Source of the DNA: Xanthobacteraceae bacterium | Lineage (GTDB): Bacteria; Pseudomonadota; Alphaproteobacteria; Rhizobiales; Xanthobacteraceae | Direction of reading: 5' to 3' | Assembly (NCBI GenBank): GCA_031291475.1 | Contig: JARLIY010000150.1 | Location: 1 to 63,251, forward strand | DNA length: 63,251 bases | Shown here: piece by piece, positions 25,682 through 35,694 of the stretch | Position numbering within the stretch: the stretch's first letter is position 1 | Layout: each line of letters begins with the position of its first letter | Made by a program: the position numbers and the translations under genes | Notes under the pieces: generated by a model | Database searches by the model: none | What the model saw: the letters and a program-made list of their open reading frames with translations, nothing else | What the model was told of the DNA's origin: nothing

Positions 25682-26620
25682 TCATTTCTTCGGGGGCGGC
25701 TTTGGGCCCTGCCGCGGCGGCAGCGAAGCAATATAGGCCGCGATTGCAGCGCGGTCGTCTGCGCCGAGCAAGGCGGTGTTGCGGATGACCTCGACCATCG
25801 CTCCGCCGGCAAAGTCGCCGGCCGGATTCATACCGTCGGCAAGGAAGCTGGCGATGTCCTTCGCCGACCAAGCCGGATCCTCATGCTGCAAGCCGGCCGG
25901 CGTGATGTTGGGCACCCAACCCTTGCCGTCCGGCGTGGGGCCGCCGGCAAAGCGTTCGCTCTCGATGATGGCACCGAGGATGTTGCGCGGGCTATGGCAC
26001 TCGGCGCAGTGCCCGGGCCCGTTCACCAGGTAAGCACCGCGATTCCACTCTGCCGGCTTCGACGCATCGGGCACGAACGGCCCGCCGTGGAGGAAGAGAA
26101 GCTTCCACACTCCGACCAGTCGGCGGATGTTGAAGGGGAATGCCAGATCGTGTCCGCGCACGCGGCCCGGCACCGGCGGCGGCGTTTTCAGATAGGCAAA
26201 GAGATCGCGCACATCGGCGAGCTTCATGTGCTGATAGGACGTGTAGGGGAATGCCGGAAAGAGGTGCGTCCCCCCGGGCGAGGTCCCCTTCAATAGCGCT
26301 GTGACGAAATCCGCCTCCGTCCAGCCACCGATCCCGTCGCTGGCGTCGGGCGAAATGTTCGGCACGTAGAACGTGCCGAACGGCGATAACAGTGCCAGTC
26401 CGCCGCCGAGCCGCGTCCGCTCGCCCTTGCCGGGGTCTTTGTCCGGGACGGAATGGCAGGATGCGCAGCCGCCGACGTCGAACATGGTGCGGCCGTTATC
26501 GACATTGGGCGTATAGGCCGGCAGCTCCGAAGGAGGCACCGTTGCCGGCACGGTCACAATCCAGAGCAGCGCAATCGCAGCGACCACGACAAAGGCGGCA
26601 ATGAGCGTCATCGTTCGCAT
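25682..26620 (-). CDS. Membrane-anchored diheme cytochrome c
   Basis: The ATG at 26620 begins with an uncleaved or cleavable hydrophobic helix (MTLIAAFVVVAAIALLWIV). The 312-residue product has two heme-binding motifs, CASCH and CAECH, each in a cytochrome c domain of about 120 residues. Possible Met ligands occur downstream of each. It resembles the cytochrome subunits of alcohol or aldehyde dehydrogenase complexes, but no dehydrogenase gene is adjacent. It is followed in the same direction after the cytochrome c-prime gene. Confidence 0.85.
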   Translation of the reverse strand: MRTMTLIAAFVVVAAIALLWIVTVPATVPPSELPAYTPNVDNGRTMFDVGGCASCHSVPDKDPGKGERTRLGGGLALLSPFGTFYVPNISPDASDGIGGWTEADFVTALLKGTSPGGTHLFPAFPYTSYQHMKLADVRDLFAYLKTPPPVPGRVRGHDLAFPFNIRRLVGVWKLLFLHGGPFVPDASKPAEWNRGAYLVNGPGHCAECHSPRNILGAIIESERFAGGPTPDGKGWVPNITPAGLQHEDPAWSAKDIASFLADGMNPAGDFAGGAMVEVIRNTALLGADDRAAIAAYIASLPPRQGPKPPPKK

Positions 26621-26679
26621 CGCGGCGCCGTTCCTTCCCGCCGATCCTCCCCAAGCCCGCAGCGAGGATCGTTGCCGGG

Positions 26680-27132
26680 TCAGCTCTTCCGCAGGCGGTA
26701 CTGCTCGTGGCAGCCGCCGCAATCGTTCTTGCCGATACTGCCGAAGGCCGCCTTGAAGCTGTCGAGGTCGGTGACTTTGGCCGCGGCCTCCTTAGCATCG
26801 GTACCGAACTTAGCGAGCCGCGCTTTGAAGTCGGCCAGGTTCTCCCAGATTTTGGGACCGGCGCTGAAGGGATCATCCGCCGTCGCCTCGTCGACGGAGT
26901 TCTCCGGGAATAGCGCCGGCGCCTTCGCCGCCGCATCCTCGAACGTCGCGAAGATTTTGTGGGCTTTTTCGAGATCGAACGGTGCTTCGCCTTTCATCAT
27001 GGCGAGGCCGATCTTGGCTTGATCGCCATTGGCTTTCATCAGCGCCTTGCGGGCGGCAATCGGATCCTGTTGGGCAACGGCAACACTTATGCCTAGCGCG
27101 ATCACGGCAACGGCGAATACGGTACGGATCAT
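26680..27132 (-). CDS. Class II cytochrome c (cytochrome c-prime type)
   Basis: The 150-residue product has a signal peptide (cleavage near SVAVA), four predicted helices and the heme motif CGGCH near the C-terminus followed by EQYRLRKS. This is the arrangement of cytochrome c-prime. These bind NO or act in electron transfer. It precedes the diheme cytochrome gene by 59 bp on the same strand, so the two are probably one transcript. Confidence 0.88.
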   Translation of the reverse strand: MIRTVFAVAVIALGISVAVAQQDPIAARKALMKANGDQAKIGLAMMKGEAPFDLEKAHKIFATFEDAAAKAPALFPENSVDEATADDPFSAGPKIWENLADFKARLAKFGTDAKEAAAKVTDLDSFKAAFGSIGKNDCGGCHEQYRLRKS

Positions 27133-27317
27133 GATGCTCTTCCCCTGACGGCCGAATGGCAGTTCACGATGTTATTCCGACACGAGCAGATTATGGGCAA
27201 GTGGCGAACGAAAGAAATCACGAAACTGTATCCCTGCTCGTCCGTATAATAGCGGGGCGGCATAATGGCGGAGCAGCGGCTCCGTCGTAGGGAAGAAGAA
27301 GGCGGGAAAACCTGACG

Positions 27318-29132
27318 ATGAAGAGCCTCTATCGCTATCATCAGGAACGGCACTTCGCCGCGCCGCCGGAGGCGATTTGGCCGTTCGTCGCGGACACGGC
27401 GCGAGTGAACGAGCTGGCCGGTTCTCCAGCCTATCAAGTGGAAGAACGCATCGACGCGCAGGGCCGCGTGCGCCGCCTCGCCAGCGCCAAAGTCGGCCCG
27501 GTACGGGTCAAATGGGAGGAGGGCTTCAGCGAATGGCAGGAAAACCGCCGCATTATGCAGACCCGCGATTTCATCGGCGGTCCCTTCCGCCGCTTCCAGG
27601 CGGGCACTGAACTATATCCCGAAGGCACGGGGAGCCGGCTGGTTTTCACGAGCGAGATCGAGTGCGTCGGTCTACTGGGCCTATTGGCAAGGCTGTCCGG
27701 CCAGATCACGCGCGAAGGCAACCGGCGGCTTACAGCCATCGAGAAGCTGATCGCCGAGAGCGATGTGCCGAACCATATCCCCGGCGCCAGCACAAGCGAG
27801 GCGGCAAGGCCCGCGGCTCGCCGCCGTCTTGTGGCACTGATCGACGGGCTCGAGGGCGATCTGGCGAGCCACGGCCTCGCATCCAAGCTCGCCGAATTTC
27901 TCCTGCATGCGCCGGTGGTGGCGCTGCGGTTTATCCGCCCGCTGGCGATGGCGCGCATCTGGAATGCGGCGCCGCTGGATTGCGTCGAGCTTTTTCTCGC
28001 CGCGCAAAACCGCGGCATCCTGGCGATGGGATGGGATTTGCTGTGTCCGCGCTGCCGCGGCGCCAAGTCCAGCGTCAGGCATCTGCACGAACTGCCCGAG
28101 GGCGCGCATTGCGCGTCCTGCAATATCGATTATGGGCGCGACTTCACCCGCAATGTGGAGCTGACGTTTCATCCCGAGCCTTGGCTGCGGCCGCTGCCCA
28201 AGGGCGAGCTTTGCCTGCTCGGCCCGGCCACGACCCCGCATGTGCGATTTCAGGGCGAGGTTGCCGCCGGCATGAGCCGGAGTTTCGCGCTCGCTTTATC
28301 GGCCGGCCGCTATCGTTTCCGCACCGTTGAGGCCGGCGGCGAGGCCGAAGCCGACATCGGCGGCGACGGGATTATTCCGGAAGTGACCGCCGCCGGCTCG
28401 GATATTCGGTTGGGCGCGAGCGGCCACAAGGGCGAATTCGTCGTCCACAACAGCACCGGCCGGCTGCTGTTCTTCGTCATCGAGGACCGCAATTGGGCGA
28501 AGGACGCTCTCACCGGCGAGATCGTGACCGCGATGCCGGCGTTCCGCCGGCTTTGTCCGGAACAGCTTTTGCGGCCCGGCGACGAAGTCGAGATCGGCCG
28601 CGTCGCCATTGTGTTCACCGATCTGCAGGGCTCGACCAAGCTATACGACAAGCTCGGCGATGCCACGGCCTACCACCTCGTGCGCGAGCACTTCGCTTTC
28701 CTGTCGGAACGGGTGGCGCGCCATAACGGCTTCATCGTCAAGACGGTGGGCGACGCGGTGATGGCGGCATTCAAGGACCCGGCCGACGCGGTGCGGGCGG
28801 TGCTGGCAATTCAGGACGAAGTGGCGGGCTTCAACCGCGGCCGCAACGACGGCGGCATCGTGCTCAAGCTCGGGCTGCATCTCGGCGCCTGCATCGCCGT
28901 GACCGCCGGCGACGTGCTCGATTATTTCGGCTCGGCGGTCAATACGGCTTCGCGGCTCGAACATCAGTGCCGCGGCGGCGAGGCAATCATCTCCGCGGCC
29001 GTGCTCGCCGATGCTGAAGCCCGTGGCGTCTTGTCCGGGCGCAACTTGACCGAAGACAGCGCGACGCTGCGCGGCCTCGACGAGCCGGTGCGTTTTGTGC
29101 GGGTCGGCGCAAGCGAGGCACCCTCCCCCTGA
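27318..29132 (+). CDS. Class III adenylate/guanylate cyclase with SRPBCC sensor-like domain
   Basis: The 604-residue protein has an N-terminal SRPBCC/START-like domain (about 1-155, YHQERHFAAPPEAIWPFVAD). A central region contains two CxxC pairs (CPRC, CASC) and a beta-rich segment resembling DUF5939. A C-terminal class III cyclase domain starts at IVFTDLQGSTKLYDKLGD. The metal aspartates (FTD, TVGDAVMAAF) are present and the later LDYFGSAVNTASRLE region is complete. It probably makes cAMP in response to a bound lipid or small molecule (inference). It is cytoplasmic, with no membrane segments. Confidence 0.87.
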   Translation: MKSLYRYHQERHFAAPPEAIWPFVADTARVNELAGSPAYQVEERIDAQGRVRRLASAKVGPVRVKWEEGFSEWQENRRIMQTRDFIGGPFRRFQAGTELYPEGTGSRLVFTSEIECVGLLGLLARLSGQITREGNRRLTAIEKLIAESDVPNHIPGASTSEAARPAARRRLVALIDGLEGDLASHGLASKLAEFLLHAPVVALRFIRPLAMARIWNAAPLDCVELFLAAQNRGILAMGWDLLCPRCRGAKSSVRHLHELPEGAHCASCNIDYGRDFTRNVELTFHPEPWLRPLPKGELCLLGPATTPHVRFQGEVAAGMSRSFALALSAGRYRFRTVEAGGEAEADIGGDGIIPEVTAAGSDIRLGASGHKGEFVVHNSTGRLLFFVIEDRNWAKDALTGEIVTAMPAFRRLCPEQLLRPGDEVEIGRVAIVFTDLQGSTKLYDKLGDATAYHLVREHFAFLSERVARHNGFIVKTVGDAVMAAFKDPADAVRAVLAIQDEVAGFNRGRNDGGIVLKLGLHLGACIAVTAGDVLDYFGSAVNTASRLEHQCRGGEAIISAAVLADAEARGVLSGRNLTEDSATLRGLDEPVRFVRVGASEAPSP

Positions 29133-29133
29133 T

Positions 29134-32100
29134 CTATTCGGCCGCTTGCGTCGTCGGCCCGCGCTTTTTCCCCCGCCGCGGCCCGAGCGAAGCGATCCAG
29201 CGGGCGATAACATAGAACACCGGCGTGAAGATCAGCCCGAACGCCGTCACTCCGATCATGCCGAAGAAGACCGCGGTGCCCAGCGCCTGACGCAGTTCCG
29301 CGCCGGCGCCGATTGCCCAAACCAGCGGGGTGACGCCGAGGATGAAAGCAAACGAGGTCATCAGGATCGGGCGCAGCCGTAGCCGCGTCGCCTCAACGGC
29401 GGCGTCCCAGCGGCTGCGCCCCATGTCTTCCAGCTGCCGGGCGAATTCGACGATCAGAATGGCATTCTTGGCGGCGAGCCCGATCAGCACCACGAAGCCG
29501 ACCTGGGTGAGGATGTTGTTGTCCTGCCCGCGCAGGATGACGCCGGTGATGGCGGCGACAAGACACATCGGCACGATCAGGATCACCGCCAGCGGCAGCG
29601 TCAGGCTCTCATACTGCGCGGCCAGCACCAGAAACACGAACACCACCGCCAGCACGAAGGCGAACATGGCGGTATTGCCGGCCCTGATTTGCTGAAAGGC
29701 GAGCGACGTCCACTCCGTGGCGAAACCGTCGGGCAGCGTTTCCGCCGCGAGCTGATCCATGATCGCGATCCCCTGCCCCTGCGAGTAGCCGGGTGCCGCG
29801 GCGCCGTCCATTTCAGCGGCGGGATAAAGATTGTAGTGCGGCACGCGGAACGGTCCTGAAATGTCGCGCACGGTGGTGAAAGATCCGAGCGGGACGGTGT
29901 CGCCGTTGGCGTTACGCACGCGGATTTTGAGCACGTCGGCCACGTCGCGGCGGTCCTTGTCGAGCGCCTGCGCGGTGACGCGGAAGGTGCGGCCGAACAG
30001 GTTGAAGTCGTTGACATAGGCCGAGCCGATATAGACCTGCAGCGCGTTGAACACCTCTTGCACGTTGACGCCGAGGAGCTGCGCCTTGGTGCGATCGATT
30101 TCGAGATAGACCTGCGGCGTCGAGGTCTCGAACAGCGTGAAAACCGTGGTGACGCCGGGCGTGTGGGCGGCGCGCGCCATCATGTCCGCCGCCGCGGCCT
30201 GCAAAGCCGCCGATCCGCGGCCGGCGCGGTCCTCGATGATCATGCGGAAGCCGCCGGCATTGCTGATGCCGCGCACCGGCGGCGGCAGCACCGCGACCAG
30301 AAAGCCCTCCTGGATTTTGGACAGCCGCCGGTTGAGCTCGGCCTGGATAGCGGGGGCCGATTGGCGCGGATTCCGGGCGCGCTCGGCAAACGGCTTGAGT
30401 GTCAGGAAGATCGCGCCCGAATTCGGGGCATTGGTGAAGGTTGCGCCGGAGAAGCCGACGACGTTGACGCCGTGGGCGACGCCGGGCACGGCGAGCGCGA
30501 TATCGACCGCGCGCTGTTGCACGGCGTCGGTGCGCGACAGCGAGGCGCCCGGCGGAAGTTGAACGACAATGATGATGTAGCCGGCGTCGACCTGCGGGAT
30601 GAAGCCGAGCGGCGTGTGGCGGAATTGGTTGAGGCCGAAAGCGATCACGGCGAGATAGATCACCGCCATGATGACGGCGCGGCGCACGGTGCGCGAGGCG
30701 AGCCACGTGACGCCGGAGGCGACGGCATTGAACGCCACATTGAAGGCGCCGAAGAAGCGGTGAATCGGCCGCTCCCACCAGCGGTCGCGGTGCGCGGGAT
30801 CGTGCCGCTTCAGGAGAAGCGCGCACATCGCCGGCGACAGCGTTAACGACACGATCAGCGAGATGATCGTGGCGCCGGCGATGGTCAATGCGAATTGCCG
30901 ATAAAACTGGCCCGATATGCCGGTAATGAAAACCGAAGGGACGAACACGGCGCAGAGGACGAGCGCGATCGCAATGAGCGCCGAGCCGACCTCGTCCATG
31001 CTTTTCTTCGCGGCTTCGCGCGGCGCAAGGCCGTTCGCGATGTTGCGCTCGACGTTCTCGACCACGACGATGGCGTCGTCGACCACGATGCCGATCGCCA
31101 GAACCAGCCCGAACAGCGACAGATTGTTCAGCGTGAAGCCGAACGCGGCCATGAAAAAGAAGGTACCAACGAGCGAGACAGGGATGGCGACCAGCGGAAT
31201 GATCGCCGCGCGCCACGTCTGGAGGAAGAGGATAACAACCAGCACGACGAGCACCGTGGCTTCGCCGATCGTCTCGATCACGGCATCGACCGATTGCAGG
31301 ATGAACTGCGTCGGATCGAAAAAAATATCGTACTTCACGCCGGGCGGGAAACGCTTCGACAGGGTTTCCATCAAGGCCCTGACGGCCTGCGACGTGGCCA
31401 GCGCGTTCGACCCCGGGCGCTGGAAAATGGCGAGCCCCACGGCCGGGTCGTGATCGAGATAGGAATTCGACGAATAGTCGAGCGCCGCCAGCTCGACCTT
31501 GCCGACGTCCTTCAACCGCACCACCGCGGCGGGCGTCTGTTTGATGACGATCGAGGCGAACTCGTCCGGGTTGGCGAGGCGGCCGAGCGTCTGCACCGCG
31601 ATTTGAAAAGCCCCCTGATTCGCGGCCGGCGGTTGATCGAGGATGCCGGAGGCCACCTGGACGTTTTGCGCCTGCAGCGCATTGGTTACGTCGGTCGCGG
31701 TCAGCCCGAGCGATTGCAGGCGGTCGGGATCGAGCCACACGCGCATCGAATAGTCGCGGGCGCCGAAAACCGTGATTGAGCCCACGCCGTCGACGCGGGT
31801 GACCGCGTCGGTGATCTCGAGCGTTGCGTAATTGGAGATGAATAGCGAATCGCGCGACTTGTCGGGCGAATAAAGGTGCACGACCATCATCAGATCGGGC
31901 GAGCTTTTCTGCACGACGACGCCGATATTGCGCACGTCGGCCGGCAGCCGCGGCGTCGCCACCGCGACCCGGTTCTGCACCTGCACCTGCGCGATATCGA
32001 GATTTGTGCCGAGTTCGAAGCTGACCGCGATGGAGAAGCGCCCGTCGGCGGTCGAGTTCGACGCCACGTAGATCATGTTCTCGACACCGTTGATCTGCTG

Positions 32101-32304
32101 CTCGATCGGCGTCACCACCGTGGCGGCCACGACCTCGGCGCTGGCGCCGGGATATTGGCCGGTGACGCTGATCAAGGGCGGTGCGATTTCCGGATATTGC
32201 GCGACCGGCAGCCGCGAAAACGACACGCCGCCGAGGATCACGAAGACGATCGAGATCACCGCGGCGAAGATCGGCCGGTCGATGAAGAAGTGGGAAAGGC
32301 GCAT
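29134..32304 (-). CDS. RND multidrug efflux permease (HAE-1 family)
   Basis: The 1056-residue protein has twelve membrane segments and two large periplasmic loops. It opens with MRLSHFFIDRPIFAAVISIV and carries the HAE-1 proton-relay region VVDDAIVVVENVERN with two adjacent Asp. It is full length. It exports hydrophobic or amphiphilic drugs using the proton gradient, together with the adaptor encoded 5 bp upstream. No outer membrane TolC-type gene is beside it. The stop nearly meets that of the convergent cyclase gene. Confidence 0.95.
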   Translation of the reverse strand: MRLSHFFIDRPIFAAVISIVFVILGGVSFSRLPVAQYPEIAPPLISVTGQYPGASAEVVAATVVTPIEQQINGVENMIYVASNSTADGRFSIAVSFELGTNLDIAQVQVQNRVAVATPRLPADVRNIGVVVQKSSPDLMMVVHLYSPDKSRDSLFISNYATLEITDAVTRVDGVGSITVFGARDYSMRVWLDPDRLQSLGLTATDVTNALQAQNVQVASGILDQPPAANQGAFQIAVQTLGRLANPDEFASIVIKQTPAAVVRLKDVGKVELAALDYSSNSYLDHDPAVGLAIFQRPGSNALATSQAVRALMETLSKRFPPGVKYDIFFDPTQFILQSVDAVIETIGEATVLVVLVVILFLQTWRAAIIPLVAIPVSLVGTFFFMAAFGFTLNNLSLFGLVLAIGIVVDDAIVVVENVERNIANGLAPREAAKKSMDEVGSALIAIALVLCAVFVPSVFITGISGQFYRQFALTIAGATIISLIVSLTLSPAMCALLLKRHDPAHRDRWWERPIHRFFGAFNVAFNAVASGVTWLASRTVRRAVIMAVIYLAVIAFGLNQFRHTPLGFIPQVDAGYIIIVVQLPPGASLSRTDAVQQRAVDIALAVPGVAHGVNVVGFSGATFTNAPNSGAIFLTLKPFAERARNPRQSAPAIQAELNRRLSKIQEGFLVAVLPPPVRGISNAGGFRMIIEDRAGRGSAALQAAAADMMARAAHTPGVTTVFTLFETSTPQVYLEIDRTKAQLLGVNVQEVFNALQVYIGSAYVNDFNLFGRTFRVTAQALDKDRRDVADVLKIRVRNANGDTVPLGSFTTVRDISGPFRVPHYNLYPAAEMDGAAAPGYSQGQGIAIMDQLAAETLPDGFATEWTSLAFQQIRAGNTAMFAFVLAVVFVFLVLAAQYESLTLPLAVILIVPMCLVAAITGVILRGQDNNILTQVGFVVLIGLAAKNAILIVEFARQLEDMGRSRWDAAVEATRLRLRPILMTSFAFILGVTPLVWAIGAGAELRQALGTAVFFGMIGVTAFGLIFTPVFYVIARWIASLGPRRGKKRGPTTQAAE

Positions 32305-32309
32305 TCCCT

Positions 32310-33506
32310 TTATTCCGCCTTCGACTGCTGCGCGTCTTTGGTCGCGGACGCCGCCGGCGTGCCCTGCTCTTGCGCGGTGACCTTGACGCCGTTGCGCGCG
32401 CGCATCAGGCCTTTGACGATGACGCGGTCGGAGGCGGCAAGGCCGTCCTTGATCACGCGCAGGCCGCCATCGAGCGCGCCGAGCGTGACGTATTTCAATC
32501 GCGCGACACTGCCGTCATCGACCACGAGCACGAATTTCCGCGCCTGCTCGGTGCCGATCGCCTCGTCGGGCAAGAGGAGCGCGGTGTAGGGCGGCGAGCC
32601 CGGCACGCGCAGGCGGCCGAACATGCCCGGCGTGAACAGCCCGTCCGGATTGGCGAACACCGCGCGGCCGCGGATCGTGCCGGAGGAGCGGTCGATGACG
32701 TTGTCGACGAAATCCATCTTGCCGGAATGCTGGAAGTCCGGTTCGTCGATCAACTTGAGCGCGACCGGCACGCCGCCTTGGCCGTTCGCCATTTCCGTGT
32801 CCGTTCCGGCGAAGCGCTGGTAGCGCAGATACGAGGCTTCATCGAAGGTGAATTCGAAGCGGATCGGATCGACCGAGACGATGGTCGCGAGCAGCGTGGT
32901 GTTGCTGCCGTTGCCGCCGGTCACTAGGTTGCCGACGGAGACGCGGCGGTCGCCAATGCGGCCGTCGATCGGCGCGCGCAGCTCGGAATATTCGTTAAGG
33001 TCGAGCTCGGCCGAATGCACCATGGCTTCCTGGGCGGCGACGGACGCTTCCGCCACGCGCTTGGCCTGGGTGCGCTGGTCGTAGGTCTGCTCGGTGATGG
33101 TCTTGTTGTGCACAAGCTCCTGGCCGCGCGCCAGATCGGCCTCGGTAAAGGCGAGATTGGCGCGCGCCTGCGCCAGATTGGCGCGCATTTGGTCGAGCAC
33201 GATCTGAAACGGCCGGTGATCGATGACGAACAGGAGGTCGCCCTTGCGCACCACCTGGCCGTCGGTGAAATGGATCTCGGACAGGTAGCCGGAAACGCGC
33301 GAGCGCACCTCGACCGAATCGATGGCGACGAAGCGGCCGACATACTCGTCCTGATCGACAACCGTGCGCTCGACCGGCTTGGCCACGGTGACCGACGGCG
33401 GCGGCACCGCCGCCGGCTGCTGACTCTGGCCGCAGCCGGAAAGGGTGGACCAGGCGGCCAGGATCAAGAGAGCGGCGGAAGGCCGCGCCACGTTGGCGTT
33501 GGCCAT
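32310..33506 (-). CDS. RND efflux periplasmic adaptor (membrane fusion lipoprotein)
   Basis: AAGGAGA lies six bases before the ATG at 33506. The 398-residue product has a lipoprotein signal ending TLSGC, a lipoyl/barrel-sandwich region (YVGRFVAIDSVEVRSRVSGY), an alpha-hairpin and a beta-barrel (FTPGMFGRLRVPGSPPYTA). It ends in a Gln/Lys-rich tail. It bridges the permease to an outer-membrane channel. The gene is the first of a two-gene operon with the permease. Confidence 0.94.
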   Translation of the reverse strand: MANANVARPSAALLILAAWSTLSGCGQSQQPAAVPPPSVTVAKPVERTVVDQDEYVGRFVAIDSVEVRSRVSGYLSEIHFTDGQVVRKGDLLFVIDHRPFQIVLDQMRANLAQARANLAFTEADLARGQELVHNKTITEQTYDQRTQAKRVAEASVAAQEAMVHSAELDLNEYSELRAPIDGRIGDRRVSVGNLVTGGNGSNTTLLATIVSVDPIRFEFTFDEASYLRYQRFAGTDTEMANGQGGVPVALKLIDEPDFQHSGKMDFVDNVIDRSSGTIRGRAVFANPDGLFTPGMFGRLRVPGSPPYTALLLPDEAIGTEQARKFVLVVDDGSVARLKYVTLGALDGGLRVIKDGLAASDRVIVKGLMRARNGVKVTAQEQGTPAASATKDAQQSKAE

Positions 33507-33666
33507 GAAATCTCCTTCGCGGATGCTTCCGGCCTTTCACTATAAGGGTTTGCCGCGGTCAATCGCAGCAGGAATCGTCGCCCTTCCCTGGCCGGGCGGC
33601 AATTCCCATATGTGCGGTCCGGCTGATGCCGGCCAAAAAGTTTGTGCAATTTCATGGCGATCATCC

Positions 33667-34689
33667 GTGAAGATCATATCCCTCGGTGATGCCGGCTTGG
33701 GCGGCGGCGGGCCTGCCGCCGCCGCGCCGACAGTTCCGGCCGAAGATCAGGCACTCCTGGACGCCTATTCACGCGTCGTCATCGACGTGGTCGATCGCGT
33801 GGGCCCGGCCGTGGTCGGCATTGCCGTGCGTGCCGAGAAATCCCGCGGCGGCAGCGGCTCGGGCGTCGTGGTGGCGCCCGACGGGCTCATCCTGACCAAC
33901 AGCCACGTCGCCGGCGCGTCCGGCACCGCCGCCGCGCACATTGCGGTGACCACCGCCGACGGTCAGGATTTGCGTGCGCGGCTGGTCGGCGACGATCCCG
34001 ACACCGATCTGGCCTTGTTGCGCGTCGACGAAGCGGTGACGTTGCCGGCCGCGCCGCTCGGCGACTCCAAGCGCTTGAAGCGCGGCCAGCTGGTGATCGC
34101 CATCGGCAATCCGCTCGGTTTCGACTCGACCGTGACCACGGGGATCGTCTCCGCGCTCGGCCGCTCGCTGCGCGCGCGCAGCGGCCGCCTGATCGACGAC
34201 GTGATCCAGACCGACGCCGCGCTCAATCCCGGCAATTCCGGCGGCCCGCTGGTGTCCTCGCGCGGCGAAGTGGTCGGCATCAACACCGCCGTGATCATGG
34301 GCGCGCAGGGCATCTGCTTTGCCGTCGCCGCCAATACCGCAAGTTTCGTGCTCGGCGAATTGGTGCGTCACGGCCGCGTGCGCCGCGCCTTCATCGGCAT
34401 TTCCGCGCAGCAGACCGCGATCCCGCCGCGGCGGCGCCGGGCCGCCGGGCTCACCCAGGAAAGCGCGGTGATGGTCGGCGCGGTCGAAACCGGCAGCGTC
34501 GCGGATCGCGCGGGCCTCAAGGCGGGCGACATTCTTCTCGGTCTCGACAGCGATCTCATCGCCGGCGCCGACGATCTCATTCGCGCGCTCACCGGCGAGA
34601 AGATCGGCAGACACATTGCGCTCGACGTTTTGCGCGGCGCCGAGCGGCTCACGGTCTCGCTGGTGCCGCAGGAGCGCAAGCGCGTCTGA
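33667..34689 (+). CDS. HtrA/DegP-like S1C serine protease with PDZ domain
   Basis: The GTG at 33667 gives 340 residues; no ATG fits better. The triad is complete: His in LILTNSHV, Asp in DPDTDLALLRV and Ser in NPGNSGGPLV. One PDZ domain follows (about 235-335, VETGSVADRAGLKAGDILLG). No signal peptide is visible from this or an earlier in-frame start, so it is either cytoplasmic or the start is mis-set. Longer frames run into the divergent adaptor gene and look non-coding. Confidence 0.85.
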   Translation: MKIISLGDAGLGGGGPAAAAPTVPAEDQALLDAYSRVVIDVVDRVGPAVVGIAVRAEKSRGGSGSGVVVAPDGLILTNSHVAGASGTAAAHIAVTTADGQDLRARLVGDDPDTDLALLRVDEAVTLPAAPLGDSKRLKRGQLVIAIGNPLGFDSTVTTGIVSALGRSLRARSGRLIDDVIQTDAALNPGNSGGPLVSSRGEVVGINTAVIMGAQGICFAVAANTASFVLGELVRHGRVRRAFIGISAQQTAIPPRRRRAAGLTQESAVMVGAVETGSVADRAGLKAGDILLGLDSDLIAGADDLIRALTGEKIGRHIALDVLRGAERLTVSLVPQERKRV

Positions 34690-34711
34690 AATTCCTGTTT
34701 CCCTGCGATCG

Positions 34712-35419
34712 TCAGGCTCGCTGGGCGAGACAAATCCAATCCCAGGGGCGCTGGTTATCGGACCGGGGTTTCCTGAGACCTTCGGTCGACCAGGGATAAT
34801 ACGCGCGGCCGATGCGCTTAACCTGAAAACCTCGTTGCGACATGATCGACATAAGCTCGCGACGACTGAAATGCTTTTGCCAGCTGTCCTCCCGCTTCAC
34901 CAGCCCGTCACCGGGAGGCGACCGTCGGCCGTTTCGGCCGCCGCCGCCCTCTCTTTTTTCCACCATGCTGTTCGACTCGATCGACGGCACGACAACGAGT
35001 GCAAATCCGTGCGGCTTCGTAACCTCTTTCACGCACGACCAAAGAGCATTTCGTTTTACCGGACTCGGCGAGGTAATGACATTAAAACATACCGTCAGAT
35101 CGGCACGTGCGCGAATAACGTCGGATGCCCTGGCGATATCCATGACGTGCCACGTGACGTTAAGGCGCCCCGCGCAACGTTCCTTGGCGCGCGCAATGAT
35201 CCGCGAGGCAAAATCGATACCGACGCGTTCGTGGAACCGGTCGCCGAACTTTTGGATAAAGCTGCCAAGGCCGCAACCAAGATCGACCAGCACCGAATCC
35301 GATGACGGCTTTACCGCTTTGACGTACCGGCTCAATTGATTGTCGGTTTCATCGACGGTGATGTCGCAAATATCCGACTCGAATTCGTCGGCGTGCAGAT
35401 TCCACTCTCTTCGATTCAC
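34712..35419 (-). CDS. Class I SAM-dependent methyltransferase
   Basis: The GTG at 35419 is preferred because AAGGAAG lies six bases upstream. The 235-residue protein has motif I VLVDLGCGLGSF (about 42-53), an acidic residue in VGIDFASRII and motif VTWHVMDIA. These belong to the methyltransferase fold. The substrate is unknown. It lies alone between the protease gene (convergent) and an MBL hydrolase gene. Confidence 0.8.
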   Translation of the reverse strand: MNRREWNLHADEFESDICDITVDETDNQLSRYVKAVKPSSDSVLVDLGCGLGSFIQKFGDRFHERVGIDFASRIIARAKERCAGRLNVTWHVMDIARASDVIRARADLTVCFNVITSPSPVKRNALWSCVKEVTKPHGFALVVVPSIESNSMVEKREGGGGRNGRRSPPGDGLVKREDSWQKHFSRRELMSIMSQRGFQVKRIGRAYYPWSTEGLRKPRSDNQRPWDWICLAQRA

Positions 35420-35694
35420 GTCGGGCTTCCTTAAGAGTCGGCGGAAACGGCAATCGGCGCGACGACAAACGCGCTGAAAATCGCCACGACAGCAACGCTG
35501 ATAAGAGACTGGACCGCCGCCCACGCGCGGGCGATTCGGAGCGAGTCTACAATCAAAATCGCACGGTCAATATTTTGATTCTAGCTTTGGGGATAACCCA
35601 TGAACGAGGGCAAGCGCGCATCATGTCGCCCCTCCCGACGGGCGAGGCGAAGACTTCGCGCCTGCCGCCGGCAGAGATCAGCTTGAGCCCGACC

